34,911 nucleotides of DNA from an uncultured Clostridia bacterium. GTDB lineage: Bacteria; Bacillota; Clostridia; TANB77; CAG-508. Made by a program: the position numbers and the translations under genes. The notes below the pieces were generated by a model. That model saw only the letters and a program-made list of their open reading frames with translations. It was not told the origin of the DNA and did no database searches. Shown here in pieces: positions 1-8,761 of the stretch. Where the stretch lies: positions 1 through 34,911 of the forward strand of contig CAKPCF010000016.1 in NCBI GenBank assembly GCA_934141445.1, in the 5' to 3' direction. The stretch's first letter is position 1; every line of letters begins with the position of its first letter.

Positions 1-50
1 CTTTCAAAGAAAAGCAAAAGTCATTAGACTAATGTTTTTTATGGATTGAA

Positions 51-102
51 AGAGAAAGAGCTTTAAATTATTGATAAAAATAAAAAAGAAAGCTTTTTCT
101 CT
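51..102 (+). other. Stem-loop in the leader of the LRR gene
   Basis: Bases 51-64 (AGAGAAAGAGCTTT) can pair with 89-102 (AAAGCTTTTTCTCT) with one wobble, around a 24-nt loop. A weaker outer pairing joins bases 1-7 (CTTTCAA) to 46-52 (TTGAAAG), enclosing CATTAG/CTAATG. No T-run follows, so this is not a clear terminator. It could be a leader structure of the next gene or the 3' end of a gene outside the window. Confidence 0.3.
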
Positions 103-132
103 ACTTATAAAATCTAAGGGAGGAAATCATAG

Positions 133-3015
133 ATGAACAAAAGAAAATTGCGAAACAGAAAATGCAAGAAAATAAAAGAAACAAAATGTTTATTAAAAAA
201 TCAAAAAGCTATTACTCTAATAGCACTAGTAATCTCAATAATCATAATGTTAATTTTAGCAGGTGTAAGTTTAAATGCAACAATTGGAGAAAATGGAATA
301 ATTACACAGGCAAAGAAAACTAGTTATATGCAAAGTATTGCAGTATTAGAGGAATATTTGAATAATTATTATGTAGAAAATTATGAGAATTTTGAAAGTA
401 GTGAAAATAAAGCGGAAGCTTTAGAAAAAAATTATGAAAGTAGTAATTGGATATGGAATCCTAGCAAACATGGTTATGGAAATCTTGGATATATAGTTGA
501 TAGTGATGGAAACATGTGCTATTTAATAAATAAAAGTGAGTTGCCAGATGAAATAAAGAAGCAAATTTTAGGAGGAGAAGCAGGAGACGGCTCATATAGT
601 GATTATGCAAAGCTTAATGATGTATATGGAGTTACTACAAATCTAAAAGTTTATTATTCTGATGGTAATAATATGCTTGGAATATCAAAAGAAAACTTAG
701 AAAAAGATAATCCATTAAGAGAAATTTTTGAGGCTGGAAGTAGTATTGCAAAAATAATAACAGGTTCAGCTGAAAAAAATGTTACTTTACAAGATATAAA
801 AAGTGTGAAAACTTTAACTTTGGAAGGCAATAGTGGAATAAGCAATTTGAGTGATTTATATAATTTAACAAGTTTAACTGAATTAAAATTAAAAGATATT
901 ACTTATGAAAATCTAAATGGCATACAAAATGCTTTAAAATTAAATTATATTAGTTTTGAAAATTGTACAATAAAAGATTATTCTGCAATGGCAAATAACA
1001 AAAATATAAGTTCATTATATTTGATAAATACAAATGATGAACAAGTTAGTTTATTATGTGAAGGAATAGAAGGCGTAGAATTTTCTAAACTACAAAATTT
1101 TGGCATTTATAATTCACCATCAGTAACTAATATTAAAAAGCTAGCATTACTATCAAATAATACTAAAGAGAGTATAAATAAATTATATCTATCTAATAAT
1201 AATATTGATGATGTAGAAGTTTTGAGTGATTTTACAGGAGTAACGAGAATAGAGTTACAATATAATCGAAATTTAAAAACACTTAAAGGGTTAGAGAATA
1301 TGAAAAATTTATCAAATTTGTATGCATATTTTTGCAATTTGGGAGCAAATGAAATTTATGATACAAGTCTTGAAAATAATGGGAAAAATAAAGAAATAGA
1401 TGCATTGTATTCAATAAGTGAATTGAAAAATATAGAAATACTTAGTCTAAGAAATAATATTAATTTGAAATGGATTGAATATATATCTAATTATGAAAAA
1501 TTAAGTGAATTGACATTAGCTAATAATGAGAATATGACTAATGAAAGTTTTGTAAAGATAAAGGATATTGCTTTAAAACTTGGATCAACAAAATGTAATT
1601 ATCCATCAAAATATTCTAAATTATTAAATTCAGATGAAAGAAAAGACTTAAAAGATGCTAATTTAAGTAATGATTCTGAAGAGTATTTAGCTTTGTTAAA
1701 TAATAAAAATTTAAAACAGTTAAGACTTGATGGAAATACGAATTTGAAAGATGAAGGAACATATTCATTAAATAATGTATTAAAAACGAATGTTAATTTG
1801 GAAGTATTATCTTTGAAAGATGTAAACATATCAAGTATAGAATTTGTAAAAAATCTTCCAAATTTAAAAGAACTAGATATAAGAGGAACTTCAGTAACAG
1901 ATGTATCACTATTAGAAGATTATTGTAAGAATTTAAAAACTTTGGTTGTTGATAATAAAGACACTGATATAACAAAAATTCAAGGAATAATATCTAACAT
2001 GAACTTAGGACTTACAAATGTAAAAGGCACATTTTTTACAGATTCACTTAGTGGACTTATAGATACAAGTGGCAAGGTATATAAAAAGTTGGAGGAATGT
2101 ACTGAAATAACAACATTATATATTGCAGGAAGAGCTTTATATGAGAGTTTGTCAAATTTTGATATTGATTTGAGTAAATGTACTAAATTAACAGATGTTT
2201 ATTTGGATTCTATAAAATTAAATATAAAATATCCTGAAAATGTTAAAACTGTAAATATAAGTTGGAGATCCGCAGAGAGAAATCATGATTTTAGTAATTG
2301 CGCAAATATAACAAAATTAAGTATATATTCACCATCACAAAATGTAATGGATTTTATAGTTTCGCATTTAGGTAGTGCGTATGTTGATAAAATGGTAATT
2401 ACTTATTGGTACGATACTAAATCATTCAAAAATATAAGTAAAAATGCAACTATAAATAAATTGTCTATAGGAACTTCAGGATATATTAAGCAGGAAAAAA
2501 TTGAAAATATAGATGATTTGCAGAATATTCATGGACTAACAGAACTTTCTATAAGTGGTTGTAAACTTGCAACTAGTTTCTTGGAAACAACAACTTTTTC
2601 TGATTTAACATCTTTAGCAATAAACAATACAAATTTTGATAATATAAAATTTGTAAAAAATTCACCAAATTTAAAGTATATAGCAGTTGCACAGTGTAAT
2701 GTAAAAAGTTTAAGTGGAATAGAAAATTGTAGTGAGCTAACAGAAATAAATTTTAACAATAATGCAATTTCAAGTGTTATAGAATTACAAAATTTAAAAA
2801 AGTTATCAATAATCAGAATGGAAAATAATTGTTTATATGATGATTTTACTTATATTGATACAGACGGAAATAGTAAAACATGTAAAAATTTAGAAATTTT
2901 TGCAAACATGAATAAAAATAGTTTGAAATATTTATATTTAAAAGGAAACTCTGGAATAATAGATTGGACACCTGTTTCAGAAATAAAGAATTGGACAGGA
3001 CATTCTGGATGGTAA
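133..3015 (+). CDS. Leucine-rich-repeat surface protein with pilin-like N-terminus
   Basis: 960 aa. After a Lys/Arg-rich start of about 26 residues comes a type IV pilin-like hydrophobic segment (KAITLIALVISIIIMLILAG, about residues 26-45) followed by a short helix containing GENGIITQA. This arrangement recurs in Clostridia proteins with prepilin-type N-termini, although the Glu at position 5 of classical pilins is absent here (ITLIALV). From about residue 225 to the end the protein is a long array of irregular leucine-rich repeats of the LxxLxLxxN/xI type (for example LTELKLKDI, LKELDIRGT, LKYLYLKGN). There is no sorting motif or obvious C-terminal anchor, so attachment would rely on the N-terminal segment. 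The start follows a strong site, AAGGGAGG at 117-124. It probably acts at the cell surface in adhesion or protein binding, which is inferred from the LRR architecture. Confidence 0.8.
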   Translation: MNKRKLRNRKCKKIKETKCLLKNQKAITLIALVISIIIMLILAGVSLNATIGENGIITQAKKTSYMQSIAVLEEYLNNYYVENYENFESSENKAEALEKNYESSNWIWNPSKHGYGNLGYIVDSDGNMCYLINKSELPDEIKKQILGGEAGDGSYSDYAKLNDVYGVTTNLKVYYSDGNNMLGISKENLEKDNPLREIFEAGSSIAKIITGSAEKNVTLQDIKSVKTLTLEGNSGISNLSDLYNLTSLTELKLKDITYENLNGIQNALKLNYISFENCTIKDYSAMANNKNISSLYLINTNDEQVSLLCEGIEGVEFSKLQNFGIYNSPSVTNIKKLALLSNNTKESINKLYLSNNNIDDVEVLSDFTGVTRIELQYNRNLKTLKGLENMKNLSNLYAYFCNLGANEIYDTSLENNGKNKEIDALYSISELKNIEILSLRNNINLKWIEYISNYEKLSELTLANNENMTNESFVKIKDIALKLGSTKCNYPSKYSKLLNSDERKDLKDANLSNDSEEYLALLNNKNLKQLRLDGNTNLKDEGTYSLNNVLKTNVNLEVLSLKDVNISSIEFVKNLPNLKELDIRGTSVTDVSLLEDYCKNLKTLVVDNKDTDITKIQGIISNMNLGLTNVKGTFFTDSLSGLIDTSGKVYKKLEECTEITTLYIAGRALYESLSNFDIDLSKCTKLTDVYLDSIKLNIKYPENVKTVNISWRSAERNHDFSNCANITKLSIYSPSQNVMDFIVSHLGSAYVDKMVITYWYDTKSFKNISKNATINKLSIGTSGYIKQEKIENIDDLQNIHGLTELSISGCKLATSFLETTTFSDLTSLAINNTNFDNIKFVKNSPNLKYIAVAQCNVKSLSGIENCSELTEINFNNNAISSVIELQNLKKLSIIRMENNCLYDDFTYIDTDGNSKTCKNLEIFANMNKNSLKYLYLKGNSGIIDWTPVSEIKNWTGHSGW

Positions 3016-3124
3016 AAATGAGTCTGAGTTGAATGGTAGTAAAATAGATAAAAACTTTTAGTAACTTAATTGTAATAAAAAATATATATTTTTGTAATAA
3101 AATAGTGATTTATTACCAAAAGTA

Positions 3125-3133
3125 TGATATAAT
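3125..3133 (+). promoter_or_regulatory. Extended -10 promoter of ftsZ
   Basis: TGATATAAT matches the extended -10 consensus TGnTATAAT, 53 bases before the ftsZ start. No good -35 is present at 17 bp, as is common for extended -10 promoters. The gene therefore appears to be transcribed on its own. Confidence 0.55.
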
Positions 3134-3185
3134 ACCAACTATGAAAAAGAGAAAGTATTATTTTGAATAAGGAAGAGGTTGAAAT

Positions 3186-4145
3186 ATGGACAATTATTCA
3201 GACAATAAACAAAAAAATATAAGATTAAAAGTAGTTGGTGTTGGTGGTGCAGGAAATAATGCAGTAAATAGAATGGTAGAAGATAAAATAAATAATGTAG
3301 AATTTATTGCAATAAATACTGAAAGTAAAATGTTACAATTATCTAAAGCTGATAGAACAATTCAAATCGGTAAAGAAACAACCAAAGGTTTAAGTACTGG
3401 CGGAAATATAGAAATTGGTGAAAAGGCAGCAAAAGAAAATGCAGAAGAAATTAGAAGAGCTTTAGAAGGAGCAGATATGTTATTTATCACTGCTGGAATG
3501 GGTGGTGGTACTGGAACAGGTGCAGCACCAGTAGTTGCAGAAATCGCTAAAAGTCTTGGAATTCTTACAATTGGAATTGTAACCAAACCTTTTATTTTTG
3601 AAGGTATCAGAAGAATGAATCAAGCCAAAAAAGGTATTGAACTTATAAAAAAATATGTTGATGCTTTAATTGTAATTTCAAATGATCAACTATTGAAAAC
3701 AATAGATAAAAAAAGCACAATGATAGAAGCTTTTAGAGTGGCAGATAGCACTTTAAAACAAGGTATTTTAGGAATAACAAATTTACTTAATTCAACAGGT
3801 CTTGTAAATGTTGATTTTAATGATGTAAAAGCAGTTATGAAAAATACTGGAATGGCACATTTAGGAATGTGTGAAGCAACAGGAGATGGAGCAATTGTTG
3901 AAGCAGTTAAAGGTGCTGCATTAAATTCTCTTTCTGAAACAAAGATTGATGGTGCAAAAGGTGTAATTATAAATATTGCAGGTAGTGAGGAATTGTCTTT
4001 AGTAGATATAAATGCTGCAATAACAGATATTCAAGATGTAATAGATGAAAATGCAAATGTTATATTTGGTACATTGATAGATGAGAATTTAAAAGATAAA
4101 ATTGTTGCTACAATCATTGCAACAGGTGTTGAAGAAAAATACTAA
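3186..4145 (+). CDS. ftsZ: Cell division protein FtsZ, lacking the C-terminal tail
   Basis: 319 aa. FtsZ is the tubulin-like GTPase that polymerises into the division ring. Visible motifs are VVGVGGAGNNAVNRM near the N-terminus, the tubulin signature GGGTGTGAAP at about residues 107-116, the TKPF loop, NDQLL, and the T7 synergy loop NVDFNDVK with its catalytic acidic residues. These predict an active GTPase. The protein stops at IIATGVEEKY, directly after the last core strand. It therefore lacks both the variable linker and the conserved C-terminal peptide (DIPxFLR-like) that normally recruits FtsA, SepF, EzrA or ZipA; family members usually run 350-400 aa. It is monocistronic and has no division or cell-wall (dcw) genes beside it. 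It could be the only FtsZ or a second paralogue. The start has an upstream GGAAGAGG site. Confidence 0.93.
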   Translation: MDNYSDNKQKNIRLKVVGVGGAGNNAVNRMVEDKINNVEFIAINTESKMLQLSKADRTIQIGKETTKGLSTGGNIEIGEKAAKENAEEIRRALEGADMLFITAGMGGGTGTGAAPVVAEIAKSLGILTIGIVTKPFIFEGIRRMNQAKKGIELIKKYVDALIVISNDQLLKTIDKKSTMIEAFRVADSTLKQGILGITNLLNSTGLVNVDFNDVKAVMKNTGMAHLGMCEATGDGAIVEAVKGAALNSLSETKIDGAKGVIINIAGSEELSLVDINAAITDIQDVIDENANVIFGTLIDENLKDKIVATIIATGVEEKY

Positions 4146-4163
4146 AATGAAGATATATCAAAA

Positions 4164-4208
4164 TAAGAGGTCTTAAAATATTATAATAAATATATTTAAG
4201 ACCTCTTA
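4164..4208. terminator. Bidirectional terminator between ftsZ and the HdeD-like gene
   Basis: A perfect 14-bp inverted repeat, TAAGAGGTCTTAAA (4164-4177) and TTTAAGACCTCTTA (4195-4208), lies between two convergent genes. The flanks are A/T-rich, so it can serve both strands. Confidence 0.8.
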
Positions 4209-4249
4209 ATATTATATTTTATTCAAATATAAGTATTTTGTGTAATACA

Positions 4250-4798
4250 CTATTTAGTTAATTTTTTCATTTTTACAGAGATATAAATTGATTCAACTAA
4301 GTTTATTATTTCGGCGATAAGTAAAGTAATTCCACAAATCATTGAAAGAACTTCAGTTGCTACAAAAGGATGTGAAATTATAAATATTCCAAATATAATG
4401 CTTAAAATTGAAACCAATACCATAATTTTCCAACTGTCAACAATATCTTTTAAATTAAGTGACATTTGAATTTTTACGATACTTTCAAAAATTATCCAAA
4501 TCCCAATTAACAAATAGATTATAGAAATTACCCATTGTGGATTTAGTATAAAAATAAATCCAAGCACTATTTCTGCTATTCCTTCTAATAATTCAAAACT
4601 AAAAGCTTTAAATTCAGCTGGTTCGTTGAAATAAGATACAATGTGCCAGATACCATCAACAATGACAATAACTCCTAATATAATCATTATAGTATTTAGT
4701 AATTTTATAGGATTTAAAATTAAAACAATTGCTAGTGCTATTAGTAATGCAGAGATTATAATAGAACGAATTGTATATTTTTTGAAAATTTCTTCCAT
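4250..4798 (-). CDS. HdeD-like (DUF308) multipass membrane protein
   Basis: 182 aa from the ATG at 4798, which follows AAAGGAGG with a 7-base spacer. An in-frame start eight codons upstream would overlap that Shine-Dalgarno site and is rejected. The protein has six hydrophobic segments in pairs joined by short polar loops. Gly-rich turns such as ILGVIVIVDGIWHIV, and the repeated LNP and SHP loops, are typical of the HdeD/DUF308 family. HdeD in E. coli is linked to acid tolerance, but Firmicutes members have no settled function. It is convergent with ftsZ and divergent from the S66 peptidase gene. Confidence 0.75.
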   Translation of the reverse strand: MEEIFKKYTIRSIIISALLIALAIVLILNPIKLLNTIMIILGVIVIVDGIWHIVSYFNEPAEFKAFSFELLEGIAEIVLGFIFILNPQWVISIIYLLIGIWIIFESIVKIQMSLNLKDIVDSWKIMVLVSILSIIFGIFIISHPFVATEVLSMICGITLLIAEIINLVESIYISVKMKKLTK

Positions 4799-4869
4799 AT
4801 AAATACCTCCTTTGTCAAGCATTATATCATATTAATGGAAAAAAGCAACTTAAAATAGAATTATAAATG

Positions 4870-4898
4870 TTGAAAAAAGGAACAATATGTAATAATAT
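4870..4898 (+). promoter_or_regulatory. Candidate promoter of the S66 peptidase gene
   Basis: TTGAAA (4870-4875), 17 bases, then TAATAT (4893-4898). Downstream, a perfect 7-bp inverted repeat TAGGTTA/TAACCTA at 4928-4934 and 4948-4954 lies in the leader and could be an operator or small hairpin. Both calls rest on sequence match only. Confidence 0.4.
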
Positions 4899-4977
4899 AA
4901 AAGAAATAGTTAAGTTTTATTGGTATATAGGTTACCAGATAATAGAATAACCTAAATAAAGTAAAGGAATTGAATTT

Positions 4978-5895
4978 ATGAAACCTGATAGATTAAAAAT
5001 TGGAGATAAGATTGGTGTTATTGCTCCATCTGCTCCAGTAATTGGAGACAATATAGAGGAAATCGAAAGAGCAAAAGCAATAATAGAAAATAAAGGATAT
5101 GAAGTAGTTTTTTCTAAGAATTTATTTTTAAATACCAATGGATATAGTGCAACTGCAAAAGAAAAAGCAGATGACTTAAATAATATGTTTAAAAATAAAG
5201 AGATTAAAATGATATGGTGTGCAAAAGGTGGAGAAAATTCTAACTCTATGTTTGAATATATAGATTTTGATGTAATAAAAAGTAATCCAAAAATCATTTG
5301 TGGATATAGTGATATAACTTCAATAACAAATATCATAACAGAGCAAACAGGATTAATCACATTTAGTGGAACAAATTTTAAAACGATTGCAACAGATGAA
5401 ACAGAATTTAGTTTAAATGATGCTCTAGATAGATTTTCAAATTGTAATATGAAATTAGGTGAAGAAAGTGATTATAAAATAATTCAAGATGGAAAAGCAG
5501 TTCAAGGAAAATTAGTTGGTGGAAACTTAAGTTTAATAAAAAACTTAACTTGCGGAAAATATAGAATTGATTTTAAAGACAAAATATTATTTTTAGAAGA
5601 ACTTGGATTTGAAACGCCACCAGCGCTTGCAAGTAATTTTTTATATTTTATGAAACAAAATGGTGTGTTTAGTCAGATAAAAGGTTTATGGATAGGAAAT
5701 TATACTCATGAAAGCAATATTTCATTAGAAAAGATTATATTAGATGTAATAGGAAATGAATTTAATATACCAATAATAAAATCAAATAATTTTGGACATA
5801 TTGAAAAGAAAATAACAATTCCAATAGGAGCTAAAATTATCTTAGATACAGAAAATAACGAGAAAATAAGATTATTAGAGTCTGTTGTAAAATAA
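4978..5895 (+). CDS. Peptidase S66, LD-carboxypeptidase (LdcA/MccF type)
   Basis: 305 aa. Enzymes of this family are serine peptidases. LdcA trims the terminal D-Ala from tetrapeptide muropeptides during wall recycling, while MccF cleaves microcin C-type peptide nucleotides. The Ser-Glu-His triad can be placed: Ser111 in ICGYSD, Glu207/208 in LFLEELGFE, and His274 in NFGHIEKK. The N-terminal GDKIGVIAPSAP and AKGGENSNSMFEYIDFD motifs are also typical. The NSNSMFEYIDFD form leans toward the MccF side, but the sequence alone does not decide the substrate. No signal peptide is visible, so it is probably cytoplasmic. The start ATG follows AAAGGAATTG. Confidence 0.85.
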   Translation: MKPDRLKIGDKIGVIAPSAPVIGDNIEEIERAKAIIENKGYEVVFSKNLFLNTNGYSATAKEKADDLNNMFKNKEIKMIWCAKGGENSNSMFEYIDFDVIKSNPKIICGYSDITSITNIITEQTGLITFSGTNFKTIATDETEFSLNDALDRFSNCNMKLGEESDYKIIQDGKAVQGKLVGGNLSLIKNLTCGKYRIDFKDKILFLEELGFETPPALASNFLYFMKQNGVFSQIKGLWIGNYTHESNISLEKIILDVIGNEFNIPIIKSNNFGHIEKKITIPIGAKIILDTENNEKIRLLESVVK

Positions 5896-5976
5896 TAGAA
5901 TTTACCAGAATTTTAAGCTATTTTTAATTTTTATTTGATATATTTATCTACAAAGTTTTAGAGAAAGGAACATAAA

Positions 5977-6657
5977 ATGAAAATATTGATTGTTGAAGAT
6001 GATAAGGTTCTTGCTAAAACAATTGAGCAATGTATATCTCCAAAGTATGATTCAGATATTGCATATGATGGTGAAGAAGGTGTCATGTATGCAAAACAAG
6101 GAATTTATGATTTGATTTTATTGGATTTAATGCTTCCGATTATGAATGGATATGAAGTTTTACAAAATATAAGAGCTTCTAAAAACTTTACACCAGTGCT
6201 GATATTAACTGCAAAAGATGGATTGGAAGATAAATTAAAAGGATTTGATAATGGTGCAGATGACTACATAACTAAGCCTTTTGAAAGAAAAGAATTATTA
6301 GCAAGAATAGAAGCAATATTAAGAAGAACAAATGGAAATTATACAGAAACTAATACTATATCATTTAAAGATTTAGTTTTGGACTTAAATAATAGAGAAG
6401 TGAAAGTAAATGGTCAAGAAGTAATATTACAGGGAAAACAATTTGATGTATTAGAATATTTAATAACATCAAAAAATACCATTATAACTAAAGATCAAAT
6501 ATTTGATAAAATTTGGGGCTTTAATAGTGAAACTAGTACAAATGTTATAGAAGTTTATGCTAGTGGTTTACGAAAAGAATTAAAAAAGATTGGATATGAT
6601 AAATATTTAAAAACAATAAGAGGTGTGGGATATATTTGGAATGATAAGGAAATTTAG
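5977..6657 (+). CDS. OmpR/PhoB-family response regulator
   Basis: 226 aa. The N-terminal receiver domain has the acidic pocket Asp8/Asp9 (VEDD), the phosphoacceptor Asp50 (LILLDLMLP), Thr78 (LTAKD) and Lys100 (TKPFE). The C-terminal half, about residues 130-224, is a winged helix ending in LKTIRGVGYIW, the usual OmpR-family finish. It lies 30 bases upstream of a histidine kinase gene and is surely its partner. The start has GAGAAAGGA upstream. The regulon cannot be read from this window, though the neighbouring wall genes make envelope stress a reasonable guess. Confidence 0.93.
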   Translation: MKILIVEDDKVLAKTIEQCISPKYDSDIAYDGEEGVMYAKQGIYDLILLDLMLPIMNGYEVLQNIRASKNFTPVLILTAKDGLEDKLKGFDNGADDYITKPFERKELLARIEAILRRTNGNYTETNTISFKDLVLDLNNREVKVNGQEVILQGKQFDVLEYLITSKNTIITKDQIFDKIWGFNSETSTNVIEVYASGLRKELKKIGYDKYLKTIRGVGYIWNDKEI

Positions 6658-6687
6658 TCAAATATATTTTAGAAAGGGAATGTTAAA

Positions 6688-8016
6688 ATGAGTGAACAGG
6701 AACAATTTCGAAAACAAATAATAAAACATACTTTTTATAATATAATAGCATTTGCAATTATATTTTCTGTTTTTGGAATACTTGTATTTTGCTTAGTAAG
6801 AAATATTACATATTCTTCTGTTGATATAACTTTAAAAGAATGTGCTTCAATGTATCAAGAATTTGAAAGTAATGTAAAAGATTTTTCAAATTATTTTTTA
6901 GAAAAAGGTTTTAAATATAGTGAATTTGAAAATTCCATAAATACTATGAGAGACTATATTTTGGCAAGAAAGGTATCAAATCCAAAAGTAATTGTAATTG
7001 TTAGAGATAATAATTTTGATGTTTTAAATGAAGATGATTTAGGCAGAAACTACAATCAATATTTAGCCAAATTAGAATTTAATGATAGGCTATTAAATAA
7101 GATTTATGAAGTTGGTATTAACAATACATATAATTATAGAGCTATAAATTTGAAATTATATTCTGATGAACCGGAAAATGTAAGATATATACAATTACTT
7201 ATAAATGTTGATAGTGAAAATGAACTTATATCACATTATTTAGATATTATTTTAATTACAATATTAACAGGTATTACTATGTCAATGATTGCAAGTTATA
7301 TTTTATCTAAGAAAACGCTAGTGCCAATAGCAGAAACTTTAAAAAAGCAAATGGAGTTTGTCCAAAATGCTTCTCATGAACTTAGAACACCACTTACTAT
7401 TATACAAGCAAAACAAGAACTATTATTACAAGAACCAGATGCAAAAATAATTGATAAATCTGAAGATATTATGCTTACTTTAAATGAAACAAAAAGATTA
7501 ACTAAACTTACGAAAGATTTAATGACTCTAGCTAGAGCAGATGAAAAGAATATAGAATTGAAAAAAGAAAAAACAGATTTAGATGAACTAATAGATGGAA
7601 TGGCTAAACCATATATAGAAATGGCAGAAATTCAAAATAAAAAATTAAGTTTGAATTTACAATATAATGAGGAAGTTTCAATAGATACTAATAAATTTTA
7701 TCAAGTAATGGTAATTTTATTAGATAATGCTATAAAATATACAGAAGATGGAGATTCAATTGAAATAGCAACATATAGTAAAGATGGTAAATGTGTTATA
7801 GAAGTGAAAGATACAGGAATTGGTATTAGTGAAGAGGCTATTAAACATATATTTGATAGATTTTACAGGGAAGATAAAGCAAGAAATAGAGAAACAGGAG
7901 GAAGTGGATTAGGTCTTTCTATTGCAGATGTTATTATAAAAGCACATAATGGAACAATAAAGGCATCACATAATAAACCAAAAGGAACAGTATTTACCAT
8001 TCGTCTGCAAAAATAA
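6688..8016 (+). CDS. Membrane sensor histidine kinase
   Basis: 442 aa. There are two transmembrane helices, about residues 16-38 and 184-206, enclosing an extracytoplasmic sensor of about 145 residues that I cannot assign to a named domain. The H-box has His230 (QNASHELRTPLT). The ATP-binding domain has the N-box (LLDNAIKYT), G1 (VKDTGIGIS), F-box (FDRFYRED) and G2 (GGSGLGLSI), so all kinase motifs are intact. No clear HAMP domain follows the second helix. It follows the response regulator gene in the same operon and starts after AGAAAGGGA. Confidence 0.92.
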   Translation: MSEQEQFRKQIIKHTFYNIIAFAIIFSVFGILVFCLVRNITYSSVDITLKECASMYQEFESNVKDFSNYFLEKGFKYSEFENSINTMRDYILARKVSNPKVIVIVRDNNFDVLNEDDLGRNYNQYLAKLEFNDRLLNKIYEVGINNTYNYRAINLKLYSDEPENVRYIQLLINVDSENELISHYLDIILITILTGITMSMIASYILSKKTLVPIAETLKKQMEFVQNASHELRTPLTIIQAKQELLLQEPDAKIIDKSEDIMLTLNETKRLTKLTKDLMTLARADEKNIELKKEKTDLDELIDGMAKPYIEMAEIQNKKLSLNLQYNEEVSIDTNKFYQVMVILLDNAIKYTEDGDSIEIATYSKDGKCVIEVKDTGIGISEEAIKHIFDRFYREDKARNRETGGSGLGLSIADVIIKAHNGTIKASHNKPKGTVFTIRLQK

Positions 8017-8057
8017 TTTTATTATTGTTCAGAAATATTACAAATTTGTAACATATA

Positions 8058-8086
8058 TTGTTAAAAATATATAGTTTTGTTATAAT
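8058..8086 (+). promoter_or_regulatory. Promoter of the 154-aa membrane-anchored protein
   Basis: TTGTTA (8058-8063), a 17-base spacer, then TATAAT (8081-8086) with an extended TG (TGTTATAAT). It sits 32 bases before the ATG at 8118. An in-frame TTG inside the -35 box could be mistaken for the gene start. Confidence 0.75.
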
Positions 8087-8117
8087 AAAAGAACAAAATA
8101 ACAGAAGAGGAAAAAGT

Positions 8118-8582
8118 ATGAATTTACTAATTATAATAAGTATAGTTTTACTAATGTCTTTTTCATTTATATTGTATCAGTACTCTATTGGAAAGTATAA
8201 TTCTTTAGGTAGTGAATTTGAAGAGAATAATATTAGAAATTATGAAAAAGATTATCCGAATAAAAATGGTGAAGATTTAAAAATTGAAATTGAAAAAATT
8301 GCAGATAGATTGATTAGTAATCAAGAGAGTAATAGATATACTAATCAACTTAAAGAGAAAGTCCAGAAAGATGAAAGAATAAATCCATTTAGAAATCAAA
8401 TTGTTGATGATGTTAAAATTTTAAAGTATAGCAATAATAAATTGAAAGCTAAAGTAGAGTATTCTTTAAAAGATGAAAAATATAGTTTGATTTTTGACAT
8501 GATAATTGTAAATAGTGGAAGAACATTTTTGAAAAAATACAATTTAATGAAACAAAAAATGAAAATGGAATATTATATGTAA
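8118..8582 (+). CDS. Small membrane-anchored protein of unknown function
   Basis: 154 aa from the ATG at 8118, which follows AGAGGAAAAAG; a longer reading from 8058 would start inside the promoter. An N-terminal helix (LLIIISIVLLMSFSFILYQY) anchors a soluble, Lys/Glu-rich domain. That domain has a predicted helix around IEKIADRLIS and a C-terminal strand-rich part (LKYSNNKLKAKVEYSLKDEKYSLIFDMI). I do not recognise the family. It follows the two-component genes but has its own promoter. Confidence 0.65.
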   Translation: MNLLIIISIVLLMSFSFILYQYSIGKYNSLGSEFEENNIRNYEKDYPNKNGEDLKIEIEKIADRLISNQESNRYTNQLKEKVQKDERINPFRNQIVDDVKILKYSNNKLKAKVEYSLKDEKYSLIFDMIIVNSGRTFLKKYNLMKQKMKMEYYM

Positions 8583-8601
8583 AAATAAAAGAAATATTTA
8601 A

Positions 8602-8638
8602 TATTTTTAGCAAACTAACACATAGAGTGCTAAAAATA
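8602..8638. promoter_or_regulatory. CIRCE-like operator upstream of mcsA-mcsB-clpC
   Basis: TTAGCAAAC-N9-GAGTGCTAA at 8607-8633 matches the HrcA operator CIRCE (TTAGCACTC-N9-GAGTGCTAA) at 16 of 18 arm positions with exactly the right 9-base spacer. The two mismatches are both in the left arm. The dyad extends outward to perfect 11-bp arms, TATTTTTAGCA (8602-8612) and TGCTAAAAATA (8628-8638). It suggests HrcA control of the protease operon. A terminator lies between it and mcsA, so the exact transcript layout is unclear. Confidence 0.55.
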
Positions 8639-8664
8639 ATTGAAAAAGGTCTAAAAATAGGAAA

Positions 8665-8701
8665 AACATTCGAATTTGAAATTTGAATGTTTTTTATTTT
8701 T
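8665..8701 (+). terminator. Rho-independent terminator or attenuator before mcsA
   Basis: AACATTCGAATTT pairs with AAATTTGAATGTT (8665-8691, one G-T pair) and is followed by a T-rich run. It may end the transcript of the 154-aa gene. If transcription starts near the CIRCE-like element, it would instead attenuate the mcsA operon. No clear promoter was found between it and mcsA. Confidence 0.7.
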
Positions 8702-8761
8702 GTAGTATATTCTATATATTATAAAGGTAAAATAATACATGAAAGAATGGAGTTGATATAT

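Noticed and set aside
1..52. Possible c-di-GMP riboswitch before the LRR gene
   Set aside because: GCAAA-like bases and a short stem are present, but the conserved GACGCAAAG core is not.
8058..8117. Upstream TTG start for the 154-aa protein
   Set aside because: The TTG is part of the -35 box of a strong promoter; the ATG at 8118 has a ribosome site.
8649..8668. CtsR-box-like sequence GGTCTAA upstream of mcsA
   Set aside because: Only one half-site is close to RGTCAAA. The second, at the right spacing, does not match.
8687..8761. 25-residue N-terminal extension of McsA
   Set aside because: It would be encoded across a terminator T-run, has no ribosome site, and McsA proteins start at the CxxC region.
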